From Clostridia bacterium (GTDB lineage Bacteria; Bacillota; Clostridia; Acetivibrionales; DSM-2933): a stretch of 64,000 nucleotides of DNA. Position 1 is the first letter of the stretch. Every line of letters starts with the position of its first letter. A program made the position numbers and the translations under genes. Location of the stretch: assembly GCA_026416815.1 (NCBI GenBank), contig JAOAEJ010000053.1, forward strand, positions 1-64,000. Reading direction: 5' to 3'. This document shows, piece after piece, positions 26,500-34,837 of the stretch. Below the pieces are notes generated by a model. The model was not told the origin of the DNA and did not search any database. It saw only the letters and a list, made by a program, of their open reading frames with translations.

Positions 26500-27192
26500 A
26501 TGGAAAGTGTTATTGAAACATCTATTAGGACTGCTATCGGCTTTACAGTATTGCTGGTTCTGACACGCCTTCTTGGAAAGAAGCAGTTGGGACAGCTTAC
26601 TATTTTTACGTATATAACCGGTATTGCTATGGGAAATATAGCAGGTGATATGGTTGTACACAGAGATATTAAGCTGATTGACGGTGTTACGGGTCTTGTC
26701 ATATGGGCGCTATTAACGTTTATTGTTGAGTATGTCAGTTTGAAGTCCTCAAAAGCAAGAATATTCCTTGATGGAGAATCCTCTATCGTGATAAAAAAGG
26801 GTGAAATCATGCAAAAGGAGTTGGCTTCACAACGATTAAATATGGATGATCTTACTATGCTGCTCCGAGTTAATAATGTATTTTCCATACGCGACGTTGA
26901 TTATGCTATACTTGAGCCTAACGGCCAGCTTAGTATACTAAAAAATCCTGAACTGGATTCGGTATCAAAAAAGGATATGCAAATACAGACATCAAGCCGC
27001 CCCTATATACCTACTGAAATTATTGTTGACGGCAAACTGGTAGCTAAAAACCTGAAGGAATTAAATCTTGATAAAAATTGGCTAGATACGCAACTAAGCC
27101 AAGCTGGAGTAAATTCGATCAAAGAGGTTTTTTTCGCTGAGCTGCAAAGTGACGGCAGCCTTTATGTAAGTAAAAAACGGAAACTAGGCTGA
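26500..27192 (+). CDS. YetF-family (DUF421) membrane protein
   Basis: 230 residues. Three N-terminal membrane helices (about 5-90, with RLLGKKQLGQLTIFTYITGI) are followed by the YetF cytoplasmic domain with the SRPYIPTEIIVDGKLVAKNLKELNLDKNWL motif. In Bacillus, YetF-type proteins are abundant in spore membranes in certain mobile operons (2Duf/SpoVA2mob), where they affect heat resistance; the general biochemical role is unknown. The start is ATG at 26500 after TGGAGA. It is flanked by family C repeats in inverted orientation. Confidence 0.85.
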   Translation: MESVIETSIRTAIGFTVLLVLTRLLGKKQLGQLTIFTYITGIAMGNIAGDMVVHRDIKLIDGVTGLVIWALLTFIVEYVSLKSSKARIFLDGESSIVIKKGEIMQKELASQRLNMDDLTMLLRVNNVFSIRDVDYAILEPNGQLSILKNPELDSVSKKDMQIQTSSRPYIPTEIIVDGKLVAKNLKELNLDKNWLDTQLSQAGVNSIKEVFFAELQSDGSLYVSKKRKLG

Positions 27193-27232
27193 CTTCTATA
27201 GTGTTAATTACTTTTCACGCATTCTTTACTGT

Positions 27233-27850
27233 CTATGAGCACATACTGAAGTTTAATGATTTATAGAATTCCCTGTTGCTTTTTATAATGCGCATAATGT
27301 TAATTTTGGCCTTATCATAATTATCAAATATTGTTTTAGCACGCTCAGGATTGTGATAAACCTTCCAATATTTGCATAGAAGACAGCTTTTACCCTTGTT
27401 TTCTATAAAACCTAGAACATCCTCTATAGGTATACCTAAGAAAATTCCAATTTCATGGGGACACCCGGCAGCAAATCTGTTTCTTAATAGCTCTAATGAA
27501 TTATGTAGGTCCATATCGGTTTTATAACCGCACTCTTCAAGGAAGCTTCTGTGTTTTCTCCCGTTTATAATTAACTTTAATATTCTTGGATTATAAAACA
27601 GTACCATAGTGCTATATTCCGTCCTGCGCAGCTCAAGAAACTGTACTGTAAGCTTACCGGATATTTCATCCTTGTACTTATCCCATAGTTCATAGAGATT
27701 TCGGTTGCCCCTTGTAAAGGTAACTAATGAGGAAGGCTTCTTTGTGCCGATGGTAGGAGCTATAGAGTATGCTATAGTTGATAATAAATAATTCTCATCA
27801 TCCATATTTTGTTGTAAATTAATAAATTGCCGTATTATCATATTTAACAT
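27233..27850 (-). CDS. DUF3793 family protein
   Basis: 205 residues from ATG 27850 with AAAGGGGA before it; an upstream in-frame TTG at 27868 overlaps that site. The family features are RNRFAAGCPHEIGIFLGIPIEDVLGFIENKG and the CLLCKYWKVYHNPERAKTIFDNYDKAK segment. DUF3793 proteins occur in anaerobes, often next to flavodoxin or iron genes; the function is unknown. It lies 20 bases downstream of the DUF2325 gene and shares its Fur-type promoter, so a role in iron metabolism is a reasonable inference. Confidence 0.82.
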   Translation of the reverse strand: MLNMIIRQFINLQQNMDDENYLLSTIAYSIAPTIGTKKPSSLVTFTRGNRNLYELWDKYKDEISGKLTVQFLELRRTEYSTMVLFYNPRILKLIINGRKHRSFLEECGYKTDMDLHNSLELLRNRFAAGCPHEIGIFLGIPIEDVLGFIENKGKSCLLCKYWKVYHNPERAKTIFDNYDKAKINIMRIIKSNREFYKSLNFSMCS

Positions 27851-27870
27851 AGTCCATTCCCCTTTCAAGT

Positions 27871-28167
27871 TTAATTAATTGCCTGGCTGTCTTTCATAGT
27901 TCTTAACATATTTTCAAGCGAGGAGGCACTGCTGCTGTGACACCTTACAACGGGTATATTTTTTCTTTTAGCCTCTTTTACAGCAGCCAAAACCATTTTA
28001 TGTGAGACTGTATTTGTCAGCAGAATCAATCCATCAGGACTTCCAATTGCTTTATCAAATCTTGCGGGCATTTGGGTATAAACCTTGGCGGAAATTCCAT
28101 ATTTATTACAAACACTTTTGTATATATCATGCATTCTATCGTGCCCACCTACCAGTACAATGCTCAT
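27871..28167 (-). CDS. DUF2325 family protein
   Basis: 98 residues. It starts with the family motif MSIVLVGGHDRMHDIYK and has a Rossmann-like alternation through KNIPVVRCHSSSASSLENML. DUF2325 proteins are small, cytoplasmic and of unknown biochemistry, frequently paired with DUF3793. It is the first gene after a promoter overlapped by a Fur box, so expression should rise when iron is scarce. The RNA leader holds a small CATGGG/CCCATG hairpin at 28204-28222. Confidence 0.82.
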   Translation of the reverse strand: MSIVLVGGHDRMHDIYKSVCNKYGISAKVYTQMPARFDKAIGSPDGLILLTNTVSHKMVLAAVKEAKRKNIPVVRCHSSSASSLENMLRTMKDSQAIN

Positions 28168-28235
28168 TTTGCTTCATCCTTTACTGTTTTATTTCTTATA
28201 GAGTCATGGGATTTATACCCATGTTACTTGTTATG

Positions 28236-28264
28236 ATTATATTATAATTGATAATGATTGTCAA
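28236..28264 (-). promoter_or_regulatory. Promoter with overlapping Fur box for DUF2325-DUF3793
   Basis: On the minus strand TTGACA (28259-28264) and TATAAT (28236-28241) are 17 bases apart. A 7-1-7 Fur box, TGACAATCATTATCA, lies at 28249-28263 across the -35 and spacer, with one mismatch to symmetry. Binding there would shut off transcription. Confidence 0.85.
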
Positions 28265-28294
28265 TATCATTTTATTGTATCTATTTCACTACAA

Positions 28295-28331
28295 TAAAAA
28301 AGGAGGCTTGTTATAATCAAACAATGCCTCC
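28295..28331 (-). terminator. Terminator of the TerC gene
   Basis: GGAGGC and GCCTCC arms, extended by TTGTT/AACAA, are followed on the minus strand by TTTTTTATTG. It lies 213 bases past the terC stop, with a family C repeat in between. Confidence 0.85.
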
Positions 28332-28417
28332 ATAGCTAATATTTTAATATTCAGTTTTTATATAGTTCGAGATAAGTTTCTACATATGACAATCATTTTT
28401 ACATACATCATTCCATT

Positions 28418-28546
28418 TAGTACTACTTTGTTATTTACTTTAATTATGGCAAATTACAACATTAATTTGCCGCTGAAGAAATAATCAACAACGTTTTTGG
28501 ATTGTTATTTCTTCAGCATAAATTCCAAAATAACAAAGTAGTATTA
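28418..28546 (-). repeat. Interspersed repeat family C, copy 2 (inverted)
   Basis: 129 bp and collinear with copy 1 when read on the opposite strand. Its ends TAGTACTACTTTGTTATT and AATAACAAAGTAGTATTA are inverted. Its last three bases are the stop codon of the TerC gene. With copy 1 it frames a 2.0-kb segment carrying yetF and the Fur-controlled gene pair. Confidence 0.85.
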
Positions 28547-29383
28547 GCTCAACTTTTTCAAGCGCGAATCCTTACTAAACAGTATTGATACTATAATACT
28601 AGCAGCCAATATTGAGAAAATAACTCCAAGTGACCACTCTATAGGTATTTTAATATGGAAGTACAATACTGAAAGCTTAATTCCTGTGAACGTAAGGATT
28701 AGAGCAACCCCATATTTCACATATTTGAACTTTTCATGCATTTTTCCAAGCACGAAGTACATACTTCTTAATCCCATAATGGCAAATATATTTGATGTAT
28801 ACACAATAATAGGATCCGTTGTGATAGAGAATATAGCTGGTATTGAGTCTATAGCAAATATTATATCTGTAAATTCTATTAGAATTAAAATAGCAAATAA
28901 AGGCGTAGCATAAAGTATTTTGTTTTTTCTGACAAAGAACTTCTCGCCCTCAAGAGTATCGGTAACCGGTATTATTCTTCCGAGCAGTTTTATAATCTTG
29001 CTGTCCTTCATATTTTCATTTTCATCATGCTTGAGCATCATCTTTATACCGCTAATTATAAGGATAATACCGAATATATAAAGAACCCAGTGGAACATGT
29101 TTACAATTGTTACACCTAATACGACAAATACCAGCCTTAGGATAATAGCACCAGCTATACCGTAATTTAAAACCCTTCTCTGGTATTCAGCCTTTATTCC
29201 AAAGCTTGAAAATACAATTATGAATAAGAACAGGTTATCTATGCTGAGACTTTGCTCAATAATATACCCACCTAAAAATTCAAGCGCCTTCTCCTTACCC
29301 ATGAAAAAGTAAATACCGACATTAAAGGCCAATGCTAAGCCTATCCAAAATGCCACCCATGCTAATGCTTTCTTTGTTGACAA
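28544..29383 (-). CDS. TerC-family integral membrane protein (probable metal exporter)
   Basis: 279 residues from TTG 29383 behind GGAGGGG. Seven to nine membrane helices carry the TerC hallmarks QSLSIDNLFLFIIVFSSF and EFTDIIFAIDSIPAI, whose acidic residues are thought to bind metal. TerC proteins are implicated in Mn2+ export and in metallating secreted enzymes. Its closest upstream neighbour is a DedA gene under a Mn2+ riboswitch, which supports a metal role. The stop codon is contributed by repeat family C, so the C-terminus (LKKLS) may be altered. Confidence 0.85.
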   Translation of the reverse strand: MSTKKALAWVAFWIGLALAFNVGIYFFMGKEKALEFLGGYIIEQSLSIDNLFLFIIVFSSFGIKAEYQRRVLNYGIAGAIILRLVFVVLGVTIVNMFHWVLYIFGIILIISGIKMMLKHDENENMKDSKIIKLLGRIIPVTDTLEGEKFFVRKNKILYATPLFAILILIEFTDIIFAIDSIPAIFSITTDPIIVYTSNIFAIMGLRSMYFVLGKMHEKFKYVKYGVALILTFTGIKLSVLYFHIKIPIEWSLGVIFSILAASIIVSILFSKDSRLKKLS

Positions 29384-29575
29384 CTTAATACCCCTCCTTG
29401 ATTGTTTATTACAGCAGTCGATAATAGTTATTCTCTCTTAAAACAATATTTAAATTATGCTGCAAGTATATGAATACTATATTTTTACCATTTTTGTTGC
29501 TAATGTATCATTAAGTTCCGCCTTTAGCGGTATCCTAAAACTTACAATCAATAGTAGCAAAATTACCTTTTTATC

Positions 29576-29616
29576 AGCACTAGTACTCACGCCGGCATAA
29601 GTACTAGTGCTTTTTA
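29576..29616 (+). repeat. Perfect 12-bp-arm palindrome with T-run
   Basis: AGCACTAGTACT and AGTACTAGTGCT flank a 12-base loop and lead into TTTTT. It looks like a plus-strand terminator but no plus-strand gene precedes it. The rest of the 435-bp gap (29384-29818) has no gene I can support. Confidence 0.6.
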
Positions 29617-29669
29617 ATATTACAAATTTCTATTGATTCTAATGTTAAAAATGCACTTCCTTGATTGTT

Positions 29670-29707
29670 GTGCCTTGCTGCTAAAAACAGATTCTGTTAC
29701 AAGGCAC
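29670..29707 (-). repeat. 38-bp hairpin repeat family D, copy 1
   Basis: GTGCCTTG and CAAGGCAC form the outer stem, enclosing CTGCTAAAAACAGATTCTGTTA. The same 38-bp unit is present in reverse orientation at 50694-50731 with four differences. Confidence 0.75.
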
Positions 29708-29818
29708 TAGTGCTCTCTATACTAATCCATCTATTTTCAAAATCATGTTCACCATTGAACACACCTTTGTACCCGCCAGTGGATACTACACCTATCAGTC
29801 GCGCGCTATACAATTAAA

Positions 29819-30454
29819 CTACTTCTTCCTGTTTTTGAGATAAGTAATAATTCCGGGGAGAAATGAAATAAAAATAATTGCAAAAATTACCAGCGTAAAA
29901 TTGTTTTCTACAACCGGGATGTTTCCAAAAAAGTACCCTGCGGTGATAAACAGCAAAATCCATACAATACCGCCGACTACATTGTAGCTTATAAACCTCA
30001 AATAGCTCATACTTCCCATACCGGCAACAAATGGAGCAAAGGTGCGGATTATCGGAATAAACCTTGAAATAATAATGGTTTTTCCACCATGCTTTTCATA
30101 AAACGCATGTGTTCTTTCAAGATATTCTTTCTTAAAGAAGCGACTATCTTTGAACTTAAACGCTTTGTGACCTATAAACTTACCTATGTGATAATTTACA
30201 GTATCCCCTCCTACTGCTGCAATAACTAATAGTATGGTTACCAGCTTTACATCCAGTGCTCCCGAAGCTCCCAGAGCTCCTATTACAAACAACAGCGAAT
30301 CACCGGGAAGAAAAGGAGTTACTACTAAGCCTGTTTCACAAAAAATGATAAGGAAAAGGATTAAATAGGTCCACACTCCATAGTTTTGGACTATTTCGGC
30401 CATATGCTTATCAATGTGCAAGATAAAATCAATTAGTCCCGTAATTAGTTCCAT
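29819..30454 (-). CDS. DedA-family membrane protein, Mn2+-riboswitch controlled
   Basis: 211 residues from ATG 30454 after AGAGGAG; an upstream in-frame GTG/ATG region lies in the leader hairpin and is unlikely. Several membrane helices are present with the DedA motifs [30 protein letters not shown] and the G-x-x-x-R-F-x-P-x-x-R-T-F/A-P-F-V-A-G motif in [16 protein letters not shown]. Many DedA proteins are lipid scramblases or flippases; some affect membrane energetics and metal tolerance. The yybP-ykoY riboswitch in its leader predicts induction by Mn2+. Confidence 0.87.
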   Translation of the reverse strand: MELITGLIDFILHIDKHMAEIVQNYGVWTYLILFLIIFCETGLVVTPFLPGDSLLFVIGALGASGALDVKLVTILLVIAAVGGDTVNYHIGKFIGHKAFKFKDSRFFKKEYLERTHAFYEKHGGKTIIISRFIPIIRTFAPFVAGMGSMSYLRFISYNVVGGIVWILLFITAGYFFGNIPVVENNFTLVIFAIIFISFLPGIITYLKNRKK

Positions 30455-30483
30455 AAGTTCTCCTCTTTTGTTTTTTATAAAAT

Positions 30484-30535
30484 AAAAAGACCTATAACAC
30501 AACTCAGAATAATACTGAATTATGTTAAAGGTCTT
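30484..30535 (-). terminator. Riboswitch-linked terminator before the DedA gene
   Basis: On the minus strand AAGACCTTTAACATAA pairs with TTGTGTTATAGGTCTT and is followed by TTTATTTTAT. Its 5' arm contains the CCTTTAA that closes the Mn2+ riboswitch, so riboswitch folding and termination exclude each other. Confidence 0.85.
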
Positions 30536-30618
30536 GCTTTCCGTTGTGGAGTATAAAGCCAGACGCCTATTAACGCCGGTTGTTGGCTTTACAGCTTGTA
30601 AGCTACTCCCCTTTAATC
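30524..30618 (-). promoter_or_regulatory. yybP-ykoY manganese riboswitch
   Basis: Read on the minus strand it begins TTAAAGGGGAGTAGC and ends GCAAGACCTTTAA, the two conserved ends of the yybP-ykoY RNA, which pair as P1. Between them a GTAAAGCC/GGCTTTAT stem and a CCGGCG/AGGCGTCTGG element fit the internal helices. This class binds Mn2+ and usually turns on exporters when the ion is in excess. It lies between a consensus promoter and a terminator that shares its 3' strand. Confidence 0.88.
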
Positions 30619-30624
30619 AGCTAC

Positions 30625-30653
30625 AGTATACCATGCTACGAAAGTAGAGTCAA
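30625..30653 (-). promoter_or_regulatory. Sigma-A promoter of the Mn2+ riboswitch transcript
   Basis: On the minus strand TTGACT (30648-30653) and TATACT (30625-30630) are 17 bases apart, with the riboswitch starting seven bases downstream. Confidence 0.85.
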
Positions 30654-30691
30654 TACATTTTTTTACTCCGTATTTTAAAATTTGCCAGCGC

Positions 30692-31795
30692 TCATTCCCT
30701 ACCTGCCGCTATAGATATTTTTCTTTTTCTTACTTTGATTTCTGCAGCTACAAGGAGCAGTATAGGTATAATGACCTGAAACGGAAAAGCATAGTAGGCA
30801 TAAACCTTAAAAGCCCAGTACCGCATTTCCATAGCACTGTCATAAACAGTATAAGAGAAATAAATCATTAATAATCCTGTCTGTATTACAATTGTTCTGT
30901 AGTCATTTAGATTAAACAGTCTGCCAATACCCTTACAAGCTACAAACAAACAAACCGAGCTTTTTATAAAAACACCGAAAACAAAAACTATAGCCACGGC
31001 AACTTCTATCCTTTGCAAAAATTCTCCTATACTTATCCGGCTTACAGCCACATGGGAAGGAAAATGTAAATTTCCAAGCAGCCCCCCTAAAACTGCAATG
31101 TTCCTTAATGTTATAAAGACAATAATTGCTCCAGCAAATATTGTTGCAAAAAAATAAACCTTGTATGATGATTTTTTTGTTTTTAGTGAAAAGAATACAC
31201 CTATGAAGAGTACCGTTTCGGCAAAAGGGAAAGAAAAAAGCGAAAAGCCGCCTTTAAGTACTGGTCCTAATCCATTCGCAAGTATAGGTTTAATGTGGCT
31301 TGGATCAAACCGGGGTATTACCAATATCTGCACAACTGCTATGATAAATAAAATAGCAGGCAGCATATATGCACTCAATCTTCCTATTACCTCAACCCCT
31401 GATCTTACAGCTATTATGCCTACCAATCCCAAACATATCATCGGGACAAATATAGGTGTTTCGGGCATAGCCACTATATTTACAAATTCACCAAAGTTTC
31501 GTATTACCAAAGCACCCAGATGAAAGGCATACCATATATACAATACTGCAATGACCTTTCCTAAAATTTTCCCTAGTGTAATACTCAATATTTCATACAA
31601 ATCCTTACCCGGGAAAAGCGAGAGTATACGTGAGTATACCAATATAATTGGGATCGCCATAACAATGCCCAGGATTCCTGCTATCCATGCGTCATTTTTA
31701 GCTTCTCCGCCAACGCCTAGAATAAGGGTACTTCCCATTATGAAAATAATCAGAGTACAAATTGCTTCTTTATCGGTAATTTGCTCTTTGCGCAT
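30692..31795 (-). CDS. Spore germination receptor permease subunit (GerB/GerKB family)
   Basis: 367 residues from ATG 31795, with AGTAGG as a modest ribosome site. It has about ten membrane helices and the spore-permease opening KEQITDKEAICTLIIFIMGSTLILG. GerB subunits of Ger receptors sit in the inner spore membrane, belong to the APC transporter fold and bind the germinant. It is the last gene of the gerA-gerC-small protein-gerB operon, starting seven bases after the small gene. The germinant cannot be told from sequence. Confidence 0.9.
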   Translation of the reverse strand: MRKEQITDKEAICTLIIFIMGSTLILGVGGEAKNDAWIAGILGIVMAIPIILVYSRILSLFPGKDLYEILSITLGKILGKVIAVLYIWYAFHLGALVIRNFGEFVNIVAMPETPIFVPMICLGLVGIIAVRSGVEVIGRLSAYMLPAILFIIAVVQILVIPRFDPSHIKPILANGLGPVLKGGFSLFSFPFAETVLFIGVFFSLKTKKSSYKVYFFATIFAGAIIVFITLRNIAVLGGLLGNLHFPSHVAVSRISIGEFLQRIEVAVAIVFVFGVFIKSSVCLFVACKGIGRLFNLNDYRTIVIQTGLLMIYFSYTVYDSAMEMRYWAFKVYAYYAFPFQVIIPILLLVAAEIKVRKRKISIAAGRE

Positions 31796-31802
31796 AACAA
31801 AC

Positions 31803-32012
31803 CTACTTTCCAAATACTGAGGTTATTGTTTCCCGTATCGGTGCTTCCGGGCTTGGTACTTTTACATCGAGAGATAAAAGTATTGCAACGGTAAGTGAAA
31901 ATGCTGCCAATACCATATTGACCCAAAAATCACGCCAAAGCTTTTGCTTATACAGTGGCATAAACTCATAAATTATCAGCAATACATATACTATTAAAAC
32001 TAATAAAATCAT
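31803..32012 (-). CDS. Small two-helix membrane protein of the germinant receptor (D-subunit-like)
   Basis: 69 residues with two membrane helices (about 1-17 and 30-47) and a short C-terminal tail. Small D proteins of this shape accompany Ger receptors in Bacillus (for example GerUD) and modulate the germination response. It lies between gerC (two-base gap) and gerB, clearly within the operon. Assigned by size, topology and position, not by sequence similarity. Confidence 0.65.
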   Translation of the reverse strand: MILLVLIVYVLLIIYEFMPLYKQKLWRDFWVNMVLAAFSLTVAILLSLDVKVPSPEAPIRETITSVFGK

Positions 32013-32014
32013 TT

Positions 32015-33175
32015 TTAATCGCCCACCTCTAACGGTTTTGCCATCATTGCACTATTTCTTATGTGTACTTTTGTAGTGACCTTTACCTGTAAATTCTTAA
32101 ATATATCTTCCCACCTGTTCTCTACACCAGCCCATACCTTAGGCTTATCTTCCCGCAGCTTCGCACCAAACCCGAATATATCCGCTCCGTACTCAGACTG
32201 TACTTTTTTTATTAAGCTCTCTATCCGGGTTTTTAGTGTTTCTTCGGCAGATTGCTCAAGTTTTTTTCGTCCTTCTTCGTCAATGACGTTTTCGCTACCT
32301 CCAATTTCATCTATTGCAACAATTGTTTCGGTATTTATATTCATCTGTATGCTTCCATCTTGAAGGATGGTAGGCTCAACCTTTGTTTTGCTATTAAATA
32401 CTTCAAGGGATACCGAAGGCATTGCATCCTCCGCTCCATCTTCCTGTTCTATTAGCAAGCCGCCTTTTATTTCATTTTGTATAAAAAGCATGTCCTTTGT
32501 TTCTTCTCCATCTATAAATCCTAGTAGTTTATCTTCCTTAAAAATTGCTGTTCCCATGATACGTGGAACAACCTTCCCATTTGTTTTATATAACTCAATC
32601 GCAGGAACCACAGCAGCAACACCTTGCGCTGCTAGCTCATTGGTAAACTCCCATATTTCTGTTTGAGGAGCTTTAGACAGACTTCGTTGGTTTTCTATCA
32701 TGTATTCCAAATCAAATGACTTAACATCCTCATTCTTTTCTCCTATTTCAAGGACTTCCTTTGCAGATTCACCTTTAGAAACTAAAATATGAAAGTCCGC
32801 TCTTGTTTCAGCGTCCCTGTTGAACCAGTCAAGCACCTGTATTACTCCGTCAACAGCTAGCTGCCTGCTTATGATAACAACTTTTGTATGGCTCCAATAC
32901 AGTCTTTTCCCTGACAAAGATATTCCATTCCTTACCGCGTCAAATATAGTTTTCCCTTCCGCTGTTATTATTCTTGACTCTGTTTTAGAGTCTTTTCCGC
33001 CGCTTACTTCTACAATTTCTACTGTTATTTTATACTTTCCATCCTTCCCCCTATCAATAGCCACGCCTGCTACAACTCCAAGTTTATCTATTTCTCTATA
33101 GTTCCAACAGCTTGCGGTTATTAACGGTATTATAAAAACTAAGAGAGCCAGTAGAATCATTCTTATGGTCTTCAT
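32015..33175 (-). CDS. Spore germination receptor lipoprotein subunit (Ger(x)C/GerKC family)
   Basis: 386 residues. A signal peptide ends in TASC, directly followed by the signature WNYREIDKLGVVAGVAIDRG, so Cys23 is the lipidated residue. Three alpha/beta domains follow, as known for GerBC. It is held on the outer face of the inner spore membrane and completes the A-B-C receptor. The start is ATG at 33175, five bases after the gerA stop. Confidence 0.92.
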   Translation of the reverse strand: MKTIRMILLALLVFIIPLITASCWNYREIDKLGVVAGVAIDRGKDGKYKITVEIVEVSGGKDSKTESRIITAEGKTIFDAVRNGISLSGKRLYWSHTKVVIISRQLAVDGVIQVLDWFNRDAETRADFHILVSKGESAKEVLEIGEKNEDVKSFDLEYMIENQRSLSKAPQTEIWEFTNELAAQGVAAVVPAIELYKTNGKVVPRIMGTAIFKEDKLLGFIDGEETKDMLFIQNEIKGGLLIEQEDGAEDAMPSVSLEVFNSKTKVEPTILQDGSIQMNINTETIVAIDEIGGSENVIDEEGRKKLEQSAEETLKTRIESLIKKVQSEYGADIFGFGAKLREDKPKVWAGVENRWEDIFKNLQVKVTTKVHIRNSAMMAKPLEVGD

Positions 33176-33180
33176 ATAGA

Positions 33181-34740
33181 CTACTTCCCCCTGTTATTTT
33201 TCCTAGTTGATTGTCTAACCAGATTTTTTGCTGCTATTATCTTTGGTCTTAGAGTCATAGTCCACCATGGAGCTCGTATCCATACATCCTGAGCGTTATG
33301 GTTTTTAAATGTAGAAAGATTTAGCATATAAGGAACACCAAATGATCGCATTGTCATGAGATGGATAATTACAATCATAAAACCAAGAATATATCCATAG
33401 ATACCCATAAACGAAGTTGTCAATAATAAAAAAGTTCGTACTATGATAGTTGCTCCTATCATACCTATATTCATCAATGTGGTTATACCGCTTAAGGCGG
33501 TTATGATTACAACCGGTGCACTGACCAACCTTGCTTCTACAGCTGCCTGACCCAATACTAAAGTTCCGACTATATTGACAGCCTGGCCTATGGGAGCCGG
33601 CATTCTGGTACCTGCCTCCCTTAATACATCAAATACTATAAGCATTAGAAGTAAGGATACAAACGTAGGAAAAGGGACACCTTGCCGTGAAGCTGCTATG
33701 CTTAACAGCAGCGGCGTAGGCAGCATTTCCTGGTGGTATGTGGTAACTGCCAGGTATAAAGCCGGAATACTTACCGAGATAATTGTCGCACTAGACCTCA
33801 GAAACCTGTTTATTGATGAATAAATGTAATTATTGTAATAATCTTCATTTGCTTGAGTAGTCTCTGCAATTACAAATGGAACTGTCAGTACAAAAGGACT
33901 TCCATCTACAAATACAGCTATTCGTCCCTCGAGCAGCTTTGCAGCAACTACGTCGGGCCTTTCGCTATATCCTACCGTTTCAAAGGGTGAAAAAGGCTCG
34001 TCCCTGATAAACTCCTGTATATACCCAGAGTCGATAACTCCGTCAATATCTATTTTATCCAACCGTTGCTCCAACTCGCTCAATATACTATCTAATGCCA
34101 AACCTTCAATATAGCAGATACATATTTTTGTATGTGTCCGCTCCCCTAGTTGCTTGAATTTGAACTTCAAATCAGGGTTCTTTATTTTTCGCCTGACTAA
34201 AGATAGATTTATGATAATGGATTCGTTAAATCCTTCCCTTGGCCCACGTACCACCCTTGTGGACTCCGGCTCACTGATAGCTCTTGTTTTCCAACCTTTT
34301 GAGTTTATGATTAGAGCCTTTTCGTATCCCTCCAAGAGAAAGATTGTATCTCCATAGGTTATAGAGCCGATAAGTTCATCAATATCCGCTGTTGCCTGGA
34401 CACTGCCACATACGATTACCTTATACTGTAATTCTTCTAAAAGGTTGTCGCCGGATATTTCTTGAGCAAGGTTTCCGGATAGTATAGGCTGTATTATATT
34501 TTCATTAAGTATTTCAGTATTTACCATTCCATCAAAATATAAAATACAGCACTTTGCAGCAGCTAAATACTTATTTTGAAATCTTCTTATAATCAGCGTT
34601 TCGTCACCCGAAAAGATATTTTTAAATAAAGAAATATTATTTTCCAGTGATTTTGTCAAAGTTGATTCATTTTTAGTCTTTTTTGGAGCATTATCTTTTT
34701 TTATTTTTGTTTCATTAGTTTTGCGACTCTTTCCGAACAT
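33181..34740 (-). CDS. Spore germination receptor subunit A (GerA/GerKA family)
   Basis: 519 residues. A charged Lys/Asn-rich N-terminus (1-30) precedes a two-part soluble domain (about 35-270) and a membrane domain with four to six helices. Family motifs include SIRVVRGPREGFNES-like ESTRVVRGPREGFNES and DEPFSPFETVGYSERPDVVAAKLLEGRIAVFVDGSPF, here split across the domain boundary. GerA subunits form the pentameric ion channel core of the germinant receptor. First gene of the four-gene operon, divergent from the cupin gene. Confidence 0.93.
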   Translation of the reverse strand: MFGKSRKTNETKIKKDNAPKKTKNESTLTKSLENNISLFKNIFSGDETLIIRRFQNKYLAAAKCCILYFDGMVNTEILNENIIQPILSGNLAQEISGDNLLEELQYKVIVCGSVQATADIDELIGSITYGDTIFLLEGYEKALIINSKGWKTRAISEPESTRVVRGPREGFNESIIINLSLVRRKIKNPDLKFKFKQLGERTHTKICICYIEGLALDSILSELEQRLDKIDIDGVIDSGYIQEFIRDEPFSPFETVGYSERPDVVAAKLLEGRIAVFVDGSPFVLTVPFVIAETTQANEDYYNNYIYSSINRFLRSSATIISVSIPALYLAVTTYHQEMLPTPLLLSIAASRQGVPFPTFVSLLLMLIVFDVLREAGTRMPAPIGQAVNIVGTLVLGQAAVEARLVSAPVVIITALSGITTLMNIGMIGATIIVRTFLLLTTSFMGIYGYILGFMIVIIHLMTMRSFGVPYMLNLSTFKNHNAQDVWIRAPWWTMTLRPKIIAAKNLVRQSTRKNNRGK

Positions 34741-34837
34741 ATCATCACCCTTAACAATTATTGACTATTTCACCGATAGATAAACACCAAGGAATTTGAA
34801 CAACCTTATAATATAGAAATTTGAAGGAGTATTTGAT

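Noticed and set aside
26385-26888. 167-codon open frame on the minus strand
   Set aside because: It lies mostly opposite the yetF coding sequence, whose motifs are unmistakable, and starts inside it.
29384-29575. A second Mn2+ riboswitch in front of terC
   Set aside because: I looked for the GGGGAGTAG and GACCTTT ends on the minus strand and did not find them.
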